Shown here: positions 1 through 8,284 of the stretch, piece by piece
Numbering within the stretch: the stretch's first letter is position 1
Layout of the letters: each line of letters opens with the position of its first letter
Source: Bacteroidales bacterium
GTDB lineage: Bacteria > Bacteroidota > Bacteroidia > Bacteroidales > Tenuifilaceae
DNA: 64,000 nucleotides
NCBI GenBank assembly: GCA_018056955.1
Contig: JAGPEQ010000002.1
Span: 43,420-107,419 of the forward strand
Direction: 5' to 3'
The notes under the pieces: model-generated
The model's database searches: none
Seen by the model: the letters and a program-made list of their open reading frames with translations, nothing else
Told to the model about the DNA's origin: nothing
Position numbers and translations under genes: made by a program

Positions 1-393
1 AATTGCATCGCAAATGATAACCTTTGACTCTTCGAGAAAAGCTTTAGTGTTAACCTGGGGTTTAGTGATCAATTCAACGGCTCCAAGTTCAAGGGCACGC
101 ATACCCATTTCAGTTGCCCTGCTTGTGAGGCTCGAAATTATTACAACCGGTATGGGGTGTTGTGTCATTATTTTACGAAGAAAGGTTAGCCCATCCATCC
201 GGGGCATTTCAATATCGAGGGTTATTACATCGGGGGTCACCTCAGCCATCTTACGGGCTGCAAAGTATGGGTCGGCAGCAGTTCCAATAACCTCCAGCTC
301 TGAATCGGATGAGATGATCTCCATCAACGTTTGCCTCACTAATGCAGAATCGTCAACAATTAGCACTTTTATTCTATTCAGCATATCAGCCAT
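1..393 (-). CDS. cheB: Chemotaxis protein-glutamate methylesterase CheB, N-terminal part
   Basis: Only the first 131 codons lie in the window; the gene runs off the left edge. The translation begins [20 protein letters not shown] and is a receiver domain: acidic pair D14-D15, phospho-acceptor D60 in [11 protein letters not shown], the switch Ser/Thr region near IISSLTS, and the lysine in ITKP. CheB demethylates or deamidates receptor glutamates when phosphorylated by CheA, which gives adaptation. The effector domain is not visible, so the identity rests on the receiver sequence plus its place right after cheD and cheR in a che operon. The start is the first ATG, 44 bases after the cheD stop. 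Confidence 0.88.
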   Translation of the reverse strand, partial: MADMLNRIKVLIVDDSALVRQTLMEIISSDSELEVIGTAADPYFAARKMAEVTPDVITLDIEMPRMDGLTFLRKIMTQHPIPVVIISSLTSRATEMGMRALELGAVELITKPQVNTKAFLEESKVIICDAI

Positions 394-437
394 TTACATC
401 AACTTTAAAATTAAGGACAATAAAAATATTCTGCAAT

Positions 438-947
438 TTACTCGGTCTTTTTTGTACTAATACTTTTTACCTCGTTGGGGTTTAATGTCTTTTGAATAAA
501 CTTATGGCGAACCTCTCCTGTAGCAGTATTATATTCAATCTTTCTTCCCTGGTTACCACCTACACTTTTAGCTATTATTGGTATTCCATGTTCAGCCAAT
601 AGTTCTAAAGCAATAGCAATGTTACGTTGACCGATATGGAAGTTGTCCAGATTTGTTTCAAGCACCTCGCCTCCCCCAAATACCTTGGCCTTAAGGTTTT
701 CCTTTTTTGAGCCAAGTGAAATCATTCTTTCAATCAATCGTTCAATGGCAATGTTACCATACCTTGGGCTTGCAAGCCCCTGTCCATTCCACAATGGCAA
801 CATGTAATGATTAATTCCACCTTGATTTAATACCGAATCGTATAGGCATACTGCCACACATGAGCCCAGAATTGTAGTAACAACATGAGGCTCCTTATCG
901 GCAAATAGCGATGCAGGGTATAGGTAATGTGACTTAAAGTGGTCCAT
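438..947 (-). CDS. cheD: Chemoreceptor glutamine deamidase CheD
   Basis: This 169-residue protein is a full-length CheD. The catalytic cysteine is in LGSCVAVCLYD (about C30) and the catalytic histidine in GGINHYMLP (about H47); the GGG loop (KVFGGGEV) and GGNQGRKI motif are also present. CheD deamidates receptor glutamines and, in some bacteria, works with CheC on CheY-P. It implies that methyl-accepting receptors exist elsewhere in the genome, since none is in this window. A TTG lies one codon upstream, but the ATG at 947 is the natural start. It sits 9 bases after the kinase-like gene and before cheB. Confidence 0.93.
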   Translation of the reverse strand: MDHFKSHYLYPASLFADKEPHVVTTILGSCVAVCLYDSVLNQGGINHYMLPLWNGQGLASPRYGNIAIERLIERMISLGSKKENLKAKVFGGGEVLETNLDNFHIGQRNIAIALELLAEHGIPIIAKSVGGNQGRKIEYNTATGEVRHKFIQKTLNPNEVKSISTKKTE

Positions 948-956
948 CAACCGGCT

Positions 957-1868
957 TTAAAAAATTTCTGCATCCTGATCAAAAAACATCTCGTTAGCAT
1001 CGGTGGCTAAATCGTCAACGTCAACATTGGGCTCGGGTATTGAAATTGTGAAGCAAGCGCCTTTGCCAAGTTCGCTCTCAATTTCAATGCTACCATTGAG
1101 CATATCAATAATAGCCCTATTTACCGATAGTCCTAAACCATGCCCTCGGTTCAATGAATTTATTCCTGTGTCGAGCCTTTTAAACCTATCAAAAATAATT
1201 TTGTGGTTTTCCTGAGAGATACCAATGCCATGATCCCTAACACAAATCGTTAGCTTGTTAACGCCTCTACTGGTAATTATTTCAATTATGCCACCCTCAA
1301 AGCTAAAGTTTACTGCATTGCTGAGCAAATTTGCTATGATCAGCTTGAGCTTTTCAGGATCAGTTTTAAAAATTTTAGGATTAACCAAATTGGTGCTGGT
1401 ATTAAAGGAGTACTCAACCTTTAGGTTCTTCTTGCGAAGTTCATACTTGAACGACTCAATAACACTTTCGAGCAGGTTGTTAACATCAACCTGCATGATC
1501 TCGGGTTGTATTTCGCCAGCTTCAATCTTGGCAGCCACAAAGATATTCCGGAGCTGAAAATCGAGGTTGAATGCTTCGGAATGAATTAGGGCCACCATGG
1601 AGATTACCTTTTTCCAGTTCTCCTTATCAACTGAGAGTATTGCCTTGGAAAGTCCTATTATTGATGTAAAGGGGTTAATAATCTCATTGGTGATGTTTGA
1701 AATAAAGTGCGATTTTAGGGCTTCGGATTCCTCCAACTTCTTGTTTACCTGCTTCAACTCAGCATTCAGAACTTTTAGCTCATCGAGAGCTTTCTTGTTA
1801 AGTTCAAACCTGCGCTGGAGTTCAGCAAGCAGTTCGTTATCGGTTAATTCTTCAGGTTTTTTAGCCAT
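957..1868 (-). CDS. Histidine-kinase-like protein lacking the phospho-acceptor histidine
   Basis: The 303-residue soluble protein has an N-terminal coiled coil (about 10-55), a HisKA-like helix pair (55-120) and a HATPase_c domain with a good N box (LLSNAVNFS), G1 (DHGIGIS), F box (FDRFKR) and G2 (GHGLGLS). In the H box, which reads SNITNEIINPF, the position of the usual phospho-acceptor His (SHEIRTPL in typical kinases) is Asn61. The codon read on the minus strand is AAT, one base from a His codon. No membrane segment or sensor domain is visible. It lies between cheR and cheD, so it may be an ATP-binding scaffold, phosphatase or pseudokinase in the chemotaxis pathway. The C-terminus is acidic and ends in AEIF. 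Confidence 0.85.
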   Translation of the reverse strand: MAKKPEELTDNELLAELQRRFELNKKALDELKVLNAELKQVNKKLEESEALKSHFISNITNEIINPFTSIIGLSKAILSVDKENWKKVISMVALIHSEAFNLDFQLRNIFVAAKIEAGEIQPEIMQVDVNNLLESVIESFKYELRKKNLKVEYSFNTSTNLVNPKIFKTDPEKLKLIIANLLSNAVNFSFEGGIIEIITSRGVNKLTICVRDHGIGISQENHKIIFDRFKRLDTGINSLNRGHGLGLSVNRAIIDMLNGSIEIESELGKGACFTISIPEPNVDVDDLATDANEMFFDQDAEIF

Positions 1869-1879
1869 AGTAGTAAGCT

Positions 1880-2734
1880 TTATACTTTCCGGTAAATAGT
1901 AGGTTTTAGCTGTTTAAGCGGGACATCCATGTTTAAAATCGATTCGGAATGCCCCAAAATTAGGTAGCCATTGGGTTTAATACGTTGGCACAGTTTATTA
2001 ATAACGGCTTCCTGTGTGTTCCTATCAAAGTAAATAAGTACGTTTCGGCAAAAAACGACATCGAACAAGTCCTTGGTATCGTAGCTGGAATCCATGAGGT
2101 TTAAGCGAGCAAAGGTTACCTTGGAGCGAACGTGAGGGGCAATTTTGATGGTTGGGTTTGCTCTATCCTTGCTCCTAAGCATGTATTTCCGCTTAAGGGT
2201 TAGTGGAATAGCCCCAACTTTTTCCTCCTTGTATATGGCATCAATTGCTGTTTGAAGAATTCGGGTAGAGATATCGGTAGCAAAAATGGAAAAATTAAAG
2301 CCAGGGTGTGTTTCAGCAAACTCGAAAAGCACCATGGCGAGGGTGTAGGGTTCTTCACCGCTTGAACAGCCTGCACTCCAAACCTTAAAAATACTCGACT
2401 TATTTGCCCCGTAATACGCCGGAAGTAATTCGGTTGTTAAAAACTCGAAATGGGCAGGCTCACGGAAAAAATCAGTTTTGTTGGTGCTAACCACATCCAA
2501 CATATGAATAATCTCGCTATCAAAGCCTTCGCGGCTGAAAAGATAGTCGAAGTAAGCCTTAAAAGAGGCAATGTTTAAATGTTTTAACCTTTTCTGGAGG
2601 CGGCATTGCAGCATTACCTTTTTTATAGGTGGAAGTTTAATGCCGCTCTCCTTGTAGATTAATGCACTAAGCCGTTTAAACTCATCGTCGGTAAGCTGTA
2701 GCTTGTAGTAATCCACAAACTCATTAGCCTGCAT
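1880..2734 (-). CDS. cheR: Chemotaxis protein methyltransferase CheR
   Basis: CheR methylates receptor glutamates using S-adenosylmethionine, opposing CheB. The 284-residue protein has the helical N-terminal CheR domain (about 1-80; LTDDEFKRLSALIYKESGIKL), the conserved TNKTDFFREPAHF block, the SAM-binding motif FKVWSAGCSSGEEPYTLAM and the later DVVFCRNVLIYFD block. Length is normal for the family. The start ATG lies 11 bases after the cheW stop, and the gene is part of the minus-strand che operon. No TPR extension is present. Confidence 0.95.
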   Translation of the reverse strand: MQANEFVDYYKLQLTDDEFKRLSALIYKESGIKLPPIKKVMLQCRLQKRLKHLNIASFKAYFDYLFSREGFDSEIIHMLDVVSTNKTDFFREPAHFEFLTTELLPAYYGANKSSIFKVWSAGCSSGEEPYTLAMVLFEFAETHPGFNFSIFATDISTRILQTAIDAIYKEEKVGAIPLTLKRKYMLRSKDRANPTIKIAPHVRSKVTFARLNLMDSSYDTKDLFDVVFCRNVLIYFDRNTQEAVINKLCQRIKPNGYLILGHSESILNMDVPLKQLKPTIYRKV

Positions 2735-2745
2735 ACAATATACCT

Positions 2746-3261
2746 TTACTGTTGTGCATCGGTTCCCTCGTCAAGTGACTGGTTGGAGTCAACAATGGAA
2801 GTAATCTCATCTACTGTGAAAATGGCATCCATGTTAAGAATAATGATAAAACGTTCATCAACCTTTGCCATACCAATTATAAACTCGGACTTATACCGGC
2901 TACCTAGGGTTGGTAAAGGCATTATTTGGTTATTATCTATTTCCAGAACTGCTTGCACAGAATCGACAATGGCACCAACATGCACCGATTCGCCATCAAC
3001 GTCAATATCCAGAACAATGATACAGGTGTTGTTGGTGTATTCGGTTTCAGGCATTCCAAACTTGATGCGTGTGTCAATTACGGGCAAAACAGCACCCCTT
3101 AGGTTAATAACGCCTTTCAGGTATTCAGGTGCCTTAGGAACCTTTGTTATTGGGGCCATCTCCAAGATATTCAACACCTTGCTGACATGTGCGGCAAACT
3201 CCTCGTTACCTAGCTTAAAGGTAAGGTATGATTTAATTTGATTTTTATTCTCGGTATCCAT
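2746..3261 (-). CDS. cheW: Chemotaxis adaptor protein CheW
   Basis: A single CheW SH3-like domain (171 residues) that couples receptors to the CheA kinase. Typical features are YLTFKLGNEEFAAHVSKV near the N-terminus, EMAPITKVPKAPEYLKGVINLRG in the middle and the conserved LPVIDTRIKFG strand. The C-terminus carries a short acidic, glutamine-rich tail. It is separated from cheA by 19 bases. The plus-strand reading frame over the same bases has no family features. Confidence 0.94.
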   Translation of the reverse strand: MDTENKNQIKSYLTFKLGNEEFAAHVSKVLNILEMAPITKVPKAPEYLKGVINLRGAVLPVIDTRIKFGMPETEYTNNTCIIVLDIDVDGESVHVGAIVDSVQAVLEIDNNQIMPLPTLGSRYKSEFIIGMAKVDERFIIILNMDAIFTVDEITSIVDSNQSLDEGTDAQQ

Positions 3262-3280
3262 TGTAAAACATTATTTGGTA

Positions 3281-5308
3281 TTACTTACTTGTTGCAAACA
3301 TTTTAATAATTTTATTGGTGTCCATTACTAGGGCAACTGTACCATCGCCTAGAATTGTTGCGCCTGAGAAAATGTCGTGACTCTTGTAGTGTTTCCCTAA
3401 AGGTTTCAGCACTGCCTGGTATTCCCCAATTACATAGTCAACCACTAGGCCAACCCGGTTATCTTCAAAATTTACTACTACAACCTGTTCTAATTCCTCA
3501 TTGCTTGGCTGGAGGTTAAACTCCTTCCGTAAGCTAAAGAATGGGATTTGAGTTCCATCAAGGGTTACAAGATTGTTGAAAGAGCTGTAGATACTTTCCT
3601 TGTCCACCGCATAAATCTTATCAATTGAAGAAAGAGGGATAACAAAGGGGGAACTATCAATACTAACCAGCAAACCATCGATAATTGAAAGGGTTAAGGG
3701 CAACTTTATGGTAATTGTTGTTCCCCTGCCAACTTCCGATTCAACCTCAACCTCGCCTCTGATATCGGAAATTTTCTTTTTAACCACATCCATACCCACT
3801 CCCCTGCCCGATACATCGGTTACCTTTTTGGCTGTAGAGAATCCGGGCAAAAAGATAAGGTCAAGAATCTCCTTCTTGCTCATCTTTTTATCGGAAGGTA
3901 CTAAACCCTTTGAGATTGCCTTGGCATGTATGATCTCAGGATCAATACCAGCACCATCATCGCTAACCTGGATTATTACACTTGCCCCGGAGTAGAATGC
4001 TTTCAGGTGAATTTTTCCCTTTGCCGGCTTTCCGTTTGCAATACGAACCCGAGTATCCTCAATTCCATGATCCATGCTGTTCCTGATAATGTGCATCAGG
4101 GGGTCGGACAGGTTTTCGATGATGGTCTTATCAAGCTCAGTATCGGCTCCCTCTACAATGAAATCGACCTCCTTGTGCAGTTCAGACGATAAATCCCTGA
4201 CAAGCCTCTGAAAACGACCAAAAAGGTTCTCAATAGGTATCAGAACGATACTAAAGGCAATATCGCGAAGCTGGCGGGTTAGCTTGTGAACGTTTTCAAC
4301 TATAGGCGCCAAACCTGGCACATTGGTTTGCTCTGCAAATAAGCTTAAACGGGCTTGTGTGGTTACTAGCTCTGACACAAGGTTCATTAGGTGGTCAAGC
4401 TTGTCGGACGACACGCGAATGCTTGCAGCCGTTTTGTCCTTTGTGGCTATTCGCTCTTTAGTGAACTGTTTGGCCTTTTCCTTATTGATTCGAGCAGCAG
4501 CTTTTGTTGCCAGGCGTTGTATGGTTACCAATCCAACATCCTTCTGAACCTCTGCCAATTGCGATACTTCTTCAACAAATAATTTGTCGGCTAGCAAGTT
4601 TTCCTCTGCCAGCTTTTGTATTTCAAGCTTTGAATCGGTTTCAACAAAGATGAACACATCATGAATGGCATTTACATCCTGGTCGGTTGTCAGCAACACT
4701 TCCCAGTAGGTATAGCAAAGGTTTGGGATAATTTCCTTTATTCCAGGCAGCCTGTTGAAATGGGCGAAAACCTTATGCTCGCCCAACGAGCAAAGCTCAT
4801 CAAGAAGGTACAGTGGGTTTGTTCCGTTCTTAAAAATATCCTCGTTCGGTTCAAAAAGAATGTAGTAAGTAGATAGTGGTTCTGATTTTTCCTTAGTAGT
4901 TCCGGCAGTTTCGGTTGCGGTTTCAGCGTTACCAGGGTTAATTATACTATTAATTTTCCCCATTAAGCCATTGTGAACCGTTTTAAAATCGGGATCCTCA
5001 TAGTTTTGCTCATCGAGCATCGCCTTGAGGTGATCCACCGACGAAAAGGTTATGTTCAATATATCCTTGCTTACCTCGAGCTGTCCATTGCGAATCATGT
5101 CGTAAATGGTCTCAAGGTTGTGCGTAAAGCTATCGATAAGGTCAAACCCAAACATGGCGCTGTTACCCTTAAGGGTGTGCATCACCCTAAAAACCTGTTG
5201 AATCAGAGCCTCATCGTTAGGGCTTTTTTCAAGCTCTAAAAGCGACACTTCAAGCTTATCAATAAGCTCCGCAGCTTCCTCTATAAACTTTTTCCTAAAG
5301 CTATCCAT
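3281..5308 (-). CDS. cheA: Chemotaxis sensor histidine kinase CheA
   Basis: The 675-residue CheA has the HPt domain with phospho-acceptor H44 in RVMHTLKGNSAMFGF, a middle region (about 150-255) in the position of the CheY/CheB-binding P2 domain, a P3 dimerisation helix pair (KLDHLMNLVSELV), a HATPase domain with IIRNSMDHGIE, DDGAGID and GRGVGMDVV, and a C-terminal CheW-like domain. All catalytic motifs look intact. Its ATG overlaps the cheY stop by one base (TAATG), showing tight translational coupling. It phosphorylates CheY and CheB in response to receptor signals. Confidence 0.97.
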   Translation of the reverse strand: MDSFRKKFIEEAAELIDKLEVSLLELEKSPNDEALIQQVFRVMHTLKGNSAMFGFDLIDSFTHNLETIYDMIRNGQLEVSKDILNITFSSVDHLKAMLDEQNYEDPDFKTVHNGLMGKINSIINPGNAETATETAGTTKEKSEPLSTYYILFEPNEDIFKNGTNPLYLLDELCSLGEHKVFAHFNRLPGIKEIIPNLCYTYWEVLLTTDQDVNAIHDVFIFVETDSKLEIQKLAEENLLADKLFVEEVSQLAEVQKDVGLVTIQRLATKAAARINKEKAKQFTKERIATKDKTAASIRVSSDKLDHLMNLVSELVTTQARLSLFAEQTNVPGLAPIVENVHKLTRQLRDIAFSIVLIPIENLFGRFQRLVRDLSSELHKEVDFIVEGADTELDKTIIENLSDPLMHIIRNSMDHGIEDTRVRIANGKPAKGKIHLKAFYSGASVIIQVSDDGAGIDPEIIHAKAISKGLVPSDKKMSKKEILDLIFLPGFSTAKKVTDVSGRGVGMDVVKKKISDIRGEVEVESEVGRGTTITIKLPLTLSIIDGLLVSIDSSPFVIPLSSIDKIYAVDKESIYSSFNNLVTLDGTQIPFFSLRKEFNLQPSNEELEQVVVVNFEDNRVGLVVDYVIGEYQAVLKPLGKHYKSHDIFSGATILGDGTVALVMDTNKIIKMFATSK

Positions 5309-5673
5309 TACCTAATCACTTTATTGATTGCCGAAATCAGTTTAGCTGGAACAAACGGTTTAATAATCCACCCCGTAGCACCGGCATCTTTAGCTTCCAT
5401 TTTTTTTGAGGTTTGCGATTCGGTAGTCAGGAATAGGATTGGAATGCGTTCGTACTCCGGCATTGCCCTAATATGCTTAATAAGCTCTATGCCATCCATT
5501 TCAGGCATATGAAGATCGGTGATTACCAAATCGATTGTTTTACCGTCAAGGTGTTTTAAGGCATCTTTGCCATCAACACCAACAAGCACATTGTACCCTT
5601 CGTTCTCAAGGGTAAATCGAACAACTTCGCGAATACTATCGGAATCGTCTACAATTAGTATTGTTTTTGCCAT
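5308..5673 (-). CDS. cheY: Chemotaxis response regulator CheY
   Basis: A 121-residue single receiver domain starting MAKTILIVDDSDSIREVV. D9-D10 form the metal pocket, D53 in ITDLHMPEMDG is the phosphorylation site, T83/T84 the switch residue and K105 the conserved lysine. It lies directly upstream of cheA and is translationally coupled to it, as expected for the main output regulator. What CheY-P binds in this organism is unknown, since no FliM or pilus target is in the window. Confidence 0.93.
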   Translation of the reverse strand: MAKTILIVDDSDSIREVVRFTLENEGYNVLVGVDGKDALKHLDGKTIDLVITDLHMPEMDGIELIKHIRAMPEYERIPILFLTTESQTSKKMEAKDAGATGWIIKPFVPAKLISAINKVIR

Positions 5674-5694
5674 AGCAATGGATAATTTATTTTG

Positions 5695-6003
5695 TTAATA
5701 TTCTGATTTTATACCTGATCGTTCAAGAATTGTGCTCTGGTCAGCAGTTAATTCAAACTTAACTGTCGATTTTATACCTCGTTCCTTCATGGAGAAGTTA
5801 AAAGAGCGTACGAGTTGTATAAAGCCAAGGTCAATTACCTCAGCGTTTTTAATTAGCAAGTCAGTAGGTTTAGCCTCATTAAATAGCTTAATCAGTTCAC
5901 TCTTGATATCACTGATATTATTAAGGCTTAAATCGCCACTCAGGACGACCAGCGATGAACCCTTCTGCCTTTCGATGGAAAATTTTTTTTCTTTCTTTGA
6001 CAT
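5695..6003 (-). CDS. STAS-domain protein in the chemotaxis operon
   Basis: A 102-residue STAS domain (SLVVLSGDLSLNNISDIKSEL, then LLIKNAEVIDLGFIQLV). The start at 6003 (MSKKEKKF) is preferred because a longer frame would overlap the preceding gene by about 60 bases; with this start the gap is 13 bases. The usual phospho-serine site of anti-sigma antagonists (DSSG) reads DLGF here, so partner-switch phosphorylation at that site is unlikely. Small STAS proteins are found in other che operons, often next to cheA, but their role is unclear. Confidence 0.8.
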   Translation of the reverse strand: MSKKEKKFSIERQKGSSLVVLSGDLSLNNISDIKSELIKLFNEAKPTDLLIKNAEVIDLGFIQLVRSFNFSMKERGIKSTVKFELTADQSTILERSGIKSEY

Positions 6004-6016
6004 ATTCTTGGTTTGT

Positions 6017-7750
6017 TTAAAAGAACTCAATGTTTGACTCATCCTGATCGGTTTCTGATAAGTCATCGAAACCCGCATTCCCTTTAATTACCATGTTGTG
6101 TATCTTATGTTCCGATTCCATGGTATATAGTCTTCGCATAAACTCCAAATCATCTCTATCGAACTGGCTCTCCTCCTTGCCAGTTAACGTGGAATATATG
6201 TGGTTTAGTAGTTTTATTACCTCAAGAATTTTAAGCTCAAAAACTTCATAGTACTTAACCTGGTTTACAGCCCTATGGATTATTTCACCTAAATCATTAC
6301 TAGCCTGAAGCTTTTCCCGGAGTAAAACGCTTACCTTATCGTCACATTCAAGCAGGTTGCTAGCAATCTCCTTAAGGGTTGTTGGAATTGACTCCCACTC
6401 CTGCGATTTAGTATTTTCTGAAATTAACTCCGATAATCGCTCAATATCAGTTATTTTGGATTCAAGGTGCATGTATAGTGTGCCAATTTGGTTTCGGGAG
6501 GTAATGATGTCAAAAGTAACTGTTTCAATCTGTTGAATTAGGTTCGATTGAAGCATTAACTCCGGCTGCTTTATTCTTTTTAGCAACAACTCACCGAATC
6601 GGTTGGCCTCATCATCAACAGCAGAGGTTTCAACCATTAAGCTAACGTTATGCCTAATTGATTGAAGCAAATTGTTTACCCTAGCCAGTAAGGAAAGGTA
6701 TTTGCTAACAGGTAGCGTAGTATTGGTAAGCTTATGCGCAACGCTTGTAAAAGGTTGCTCAGAATCCGATTCTTGTATTTTTTTTAAATCCCTGCATTGG
6801 TTCAATATGTTTTGCGCAATGCTTCCAATGATCTTGAACTTATCGATTATCTGCTCAATGGCTCTTTGATACTCTTTGTTTGCCCTAACCAGTAATGCCG
6901 ACTGAATGTTAACAAACTCTGCTATCTGATTTAAATAGTTTTTCTGCTCGCTTTCATCTTCAGAGGAGAGGTTGTTTAGTATTTCCTTATGCGCTACCTG
7001 TACGTGTTCAATTTTTTGGCGAATAATATCGTGGTACTGGAGGTTTGTAATAATGCTGTCAATTGAATCGCGAAGTTTTGCGTTATTTTCTTGCAGTTTT
7101 GGTATATTGAGGCTAAGGTCTTGCTGTTTTTCCGAAAAAATTTGAATGGATTCATTAATAATATCAATGGCAATCCCTATTTGTTGGTTGGCATTTCGCA
7201 TGTTCTTTTTAACCCTATCAACACCTTCGCGCAAAAGTTTCATGTTGCCATGGAGCGACTTAGCAAGCTCAAGTTCAGCTAGCTTTGACTTGTTTACTAA
7301 CCTGTTAAACTCAATAAAAAGTTCATCCTTTTCCTCGGTAACTTCATCTGAGTGGGACTCAATGCCTGTTATTTTAAGGTTAGCTAGTAAAAACTTTAGG
7401 GTTAGGAGGTTTTGGTTAATGTTTTTGCTATGTAGGTCAATGGAATCGAGAATATCATAAACCTCATCAATGCTTTTAACAATGGAATCGGCGTATTTAT
7501 TGGTTTCTTTTTTAGCCTGACTGAACTTTTTTAAAAGGAGCCTGAGGTTCAGCAACGATTCACTAGTATAGCTGGAAGCATATACGGCAAACACCTCTTC
7601 AGCATTTGCTGATATTGAGGTTGACTTTGAGTATGCTTCCTTGAACCTTTCGTTAAGACCTAAAAAATCCTCAGCGGCGCAATTTAGTATCTCAACTATA
7701 AGACTATCAATTACGGCAAACTGTTCAGATATCTCCTTGATTTTTATCAT
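6017..7750 (-). CDS. Large coiled-coil protein with a CheZ-like DxxxQ motif
   Basis: A soluble, almost all-helical protein of 577 residues with no membrane segment or signal peptide. Residues 236-250 read NLQYHDIIRQKIEHV. The spacing D241-x3-Q245 followed by K-I-x-x-V matches the active-site helix of CheZ (QDLTGQVIKRM), where Asp and Gln carry out CheY-P dephosphorylation. A second, degenerate copy may exist at about 498-511 (VKYYEVFELKILEV), suggesting an internal duplication. The protein ends in an acidic, flexible-looking tail closing with NIEFF, which recalls the CheY-binding C-terminal peptide of CheZ. No cheC, cheX or cheZ is seen in this operon, so it is a candidate CheY-P phosphatase. 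This is inference; it could also be a cytoplasmic scaffold. Confidence 0.6.
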   Translation of the reverse strand: MIKIKEISEQFAVIDSLIVEILNCAAEDFLGLNERFKEAYSKSTSISANAEEVFAVYASSYTSESLLNLRLLLKKFSQAKKETNKYADSIVKSIDEVYDILDSIDLHSKNINQNLLTLKFLLANLKITGIESHSDEVTEEKDELFIEFNRLVNKSKLAELELAKSLHGNMKLLREGVDRVKKNMRNANQQIGIAIDIINESIQIFSEKQQDLSLNIPKLQENNAKLRDSIDSIITNLQYHDIIRQKIEHVQVAHKEILNNLSSEDESEQKNYLNQIAEFVNIQSALLVRANKEYQRAIEQIIDKFKIIGSIAQNILNQCRDLKKIQESDSEQPFTSVAHKLTNTTLPVSKYLSLLARVNNLLQSIRHNVSLMVETSAVDDEANRFGELLLKRIKQPELMLQSNLIQQIETVTFDIITSRNQIGTLYMHLESKITDIERLSELISENTKSQEWESIPTTLKEIASNLLECDDKVSVLLREKLQASNDLGEIIHRAVNQVKYYEVFELKILEVIKLLNHIYSTLTGKEESQFDRDDLEFMRRLYTMESEHKIHNMVIKGNAGFDDLSETDQDESNIEFF

Positions 7751-7761
7751 AACAATTTATA

Positions 7762-8139
7762 TTACACCCCAGCTAAAACCTCTTTCACCCTCTTAACCAG
7801 TAATGGTATATCAACTGGCTTTGGAAAGAATTCCTGTACTCCTAGCACTTCGCATTGATTACGGTAAAACTCAGTATTAGCAGCGGTTACTATGAAAACT
7901 GGAATGGTATTTACTCGCTCACTCTGCTTGATGGTTTTAAGAAAATCTATTCCGGTAACATTAGGCATAAGTAAATCCAAGAGAATTAGGCTTGGTGGTT
8001 CTTTATCAATCAGCCTATAGGCGTCAGCGGCATGGCTTACTGTTACCACCCTAATTCCCTCTTCGCCAAGCAGAGCTTCCACAAGTACCTGATTCGTAAC
8101 CGAATCGTCAATTACTAGAACATAGCCTTTAAAATCCAT
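7762..8139 (-). CDS. Single-domain response regulator (receiver), first gene of the che operon
   Basis: The 125-residue receiver begins MDFKGYVLVIDDSVTNQVLV. D55 (LLDLLMPNVTG) is the phospho-acceptor, T85 the switch residue and K107 (FPKP) the conserved lysine. There is no output domain. It is 11 bases upstream of the coiled-coil gene and is probably the first gene of the minus-strand transcript. It may compete with CheY for CheA phosphate, or receive phosphate from another kinase. Confidence 0.88.
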   Translation of the reverse strand: MDFKGYVLVIDDSVTNQVLVEALLGEEGIRVVTVSHAADAYRLIDKEPPSLILLDLLMPNVTGIDFLKTIKQSERVNTIPVFIVTAANTEFYRNQCEVLGVQEFFPKPVDIPLLVKRVKEVLAGV

Positions 8140-8198
8140 AGTATTTCAAAATCTTTTCAAATCTATAAAAACGAAACCACAGAATAACAAATCATATG

Positions 8199-8234
8199 AT
8201 GATATAAATTACCGCAACAGGTGATTTATATCAC
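8199..8234. promoter_or_regulatory. Paired CRP/FNR-type operator in a divergent promoter region
   Basis: The bases at 8221-8234 read GTGATTTATATCAC, a palindrome with the CRP core GTGA-N6-TCAC (also FNR-like spacing TGAT-N4-ATCA). A second copy in inverse orientation, ATGATATAAATTAC at 8199-8212, matches its reverse complement at 12 of 14 positions. The centres are 22 bases apart, about two helical turns. A perfect 10-base palindrome ATCATATGAT precedes them at 8191-8200. The sites lie between the che operon and a Crp/Fnr-family gene whose recognition helix keeps the Glu and Arg that read GTGA, so autoregulation and control of chemotaxis are both plausible. Confidence 0.6.
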
Positions 8235-8284
8235 TTTTATATTTGATAGAAATTATTTATCTTTAAAAGTCTTTAAATGAAATC

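Noticed and set aside
14..460. Plus-strand frame of 148 codons at the left end
   Set aside because: It lies antisense to cheB, whose receiver domain is unmistakable, and has no family features of its own.
2783..3241. Plus-strand frame of 152 codons opposite cheW
   Set aside because: Shadow of the CheW coding frame; composition is serine-rich and no domain is recognisable.
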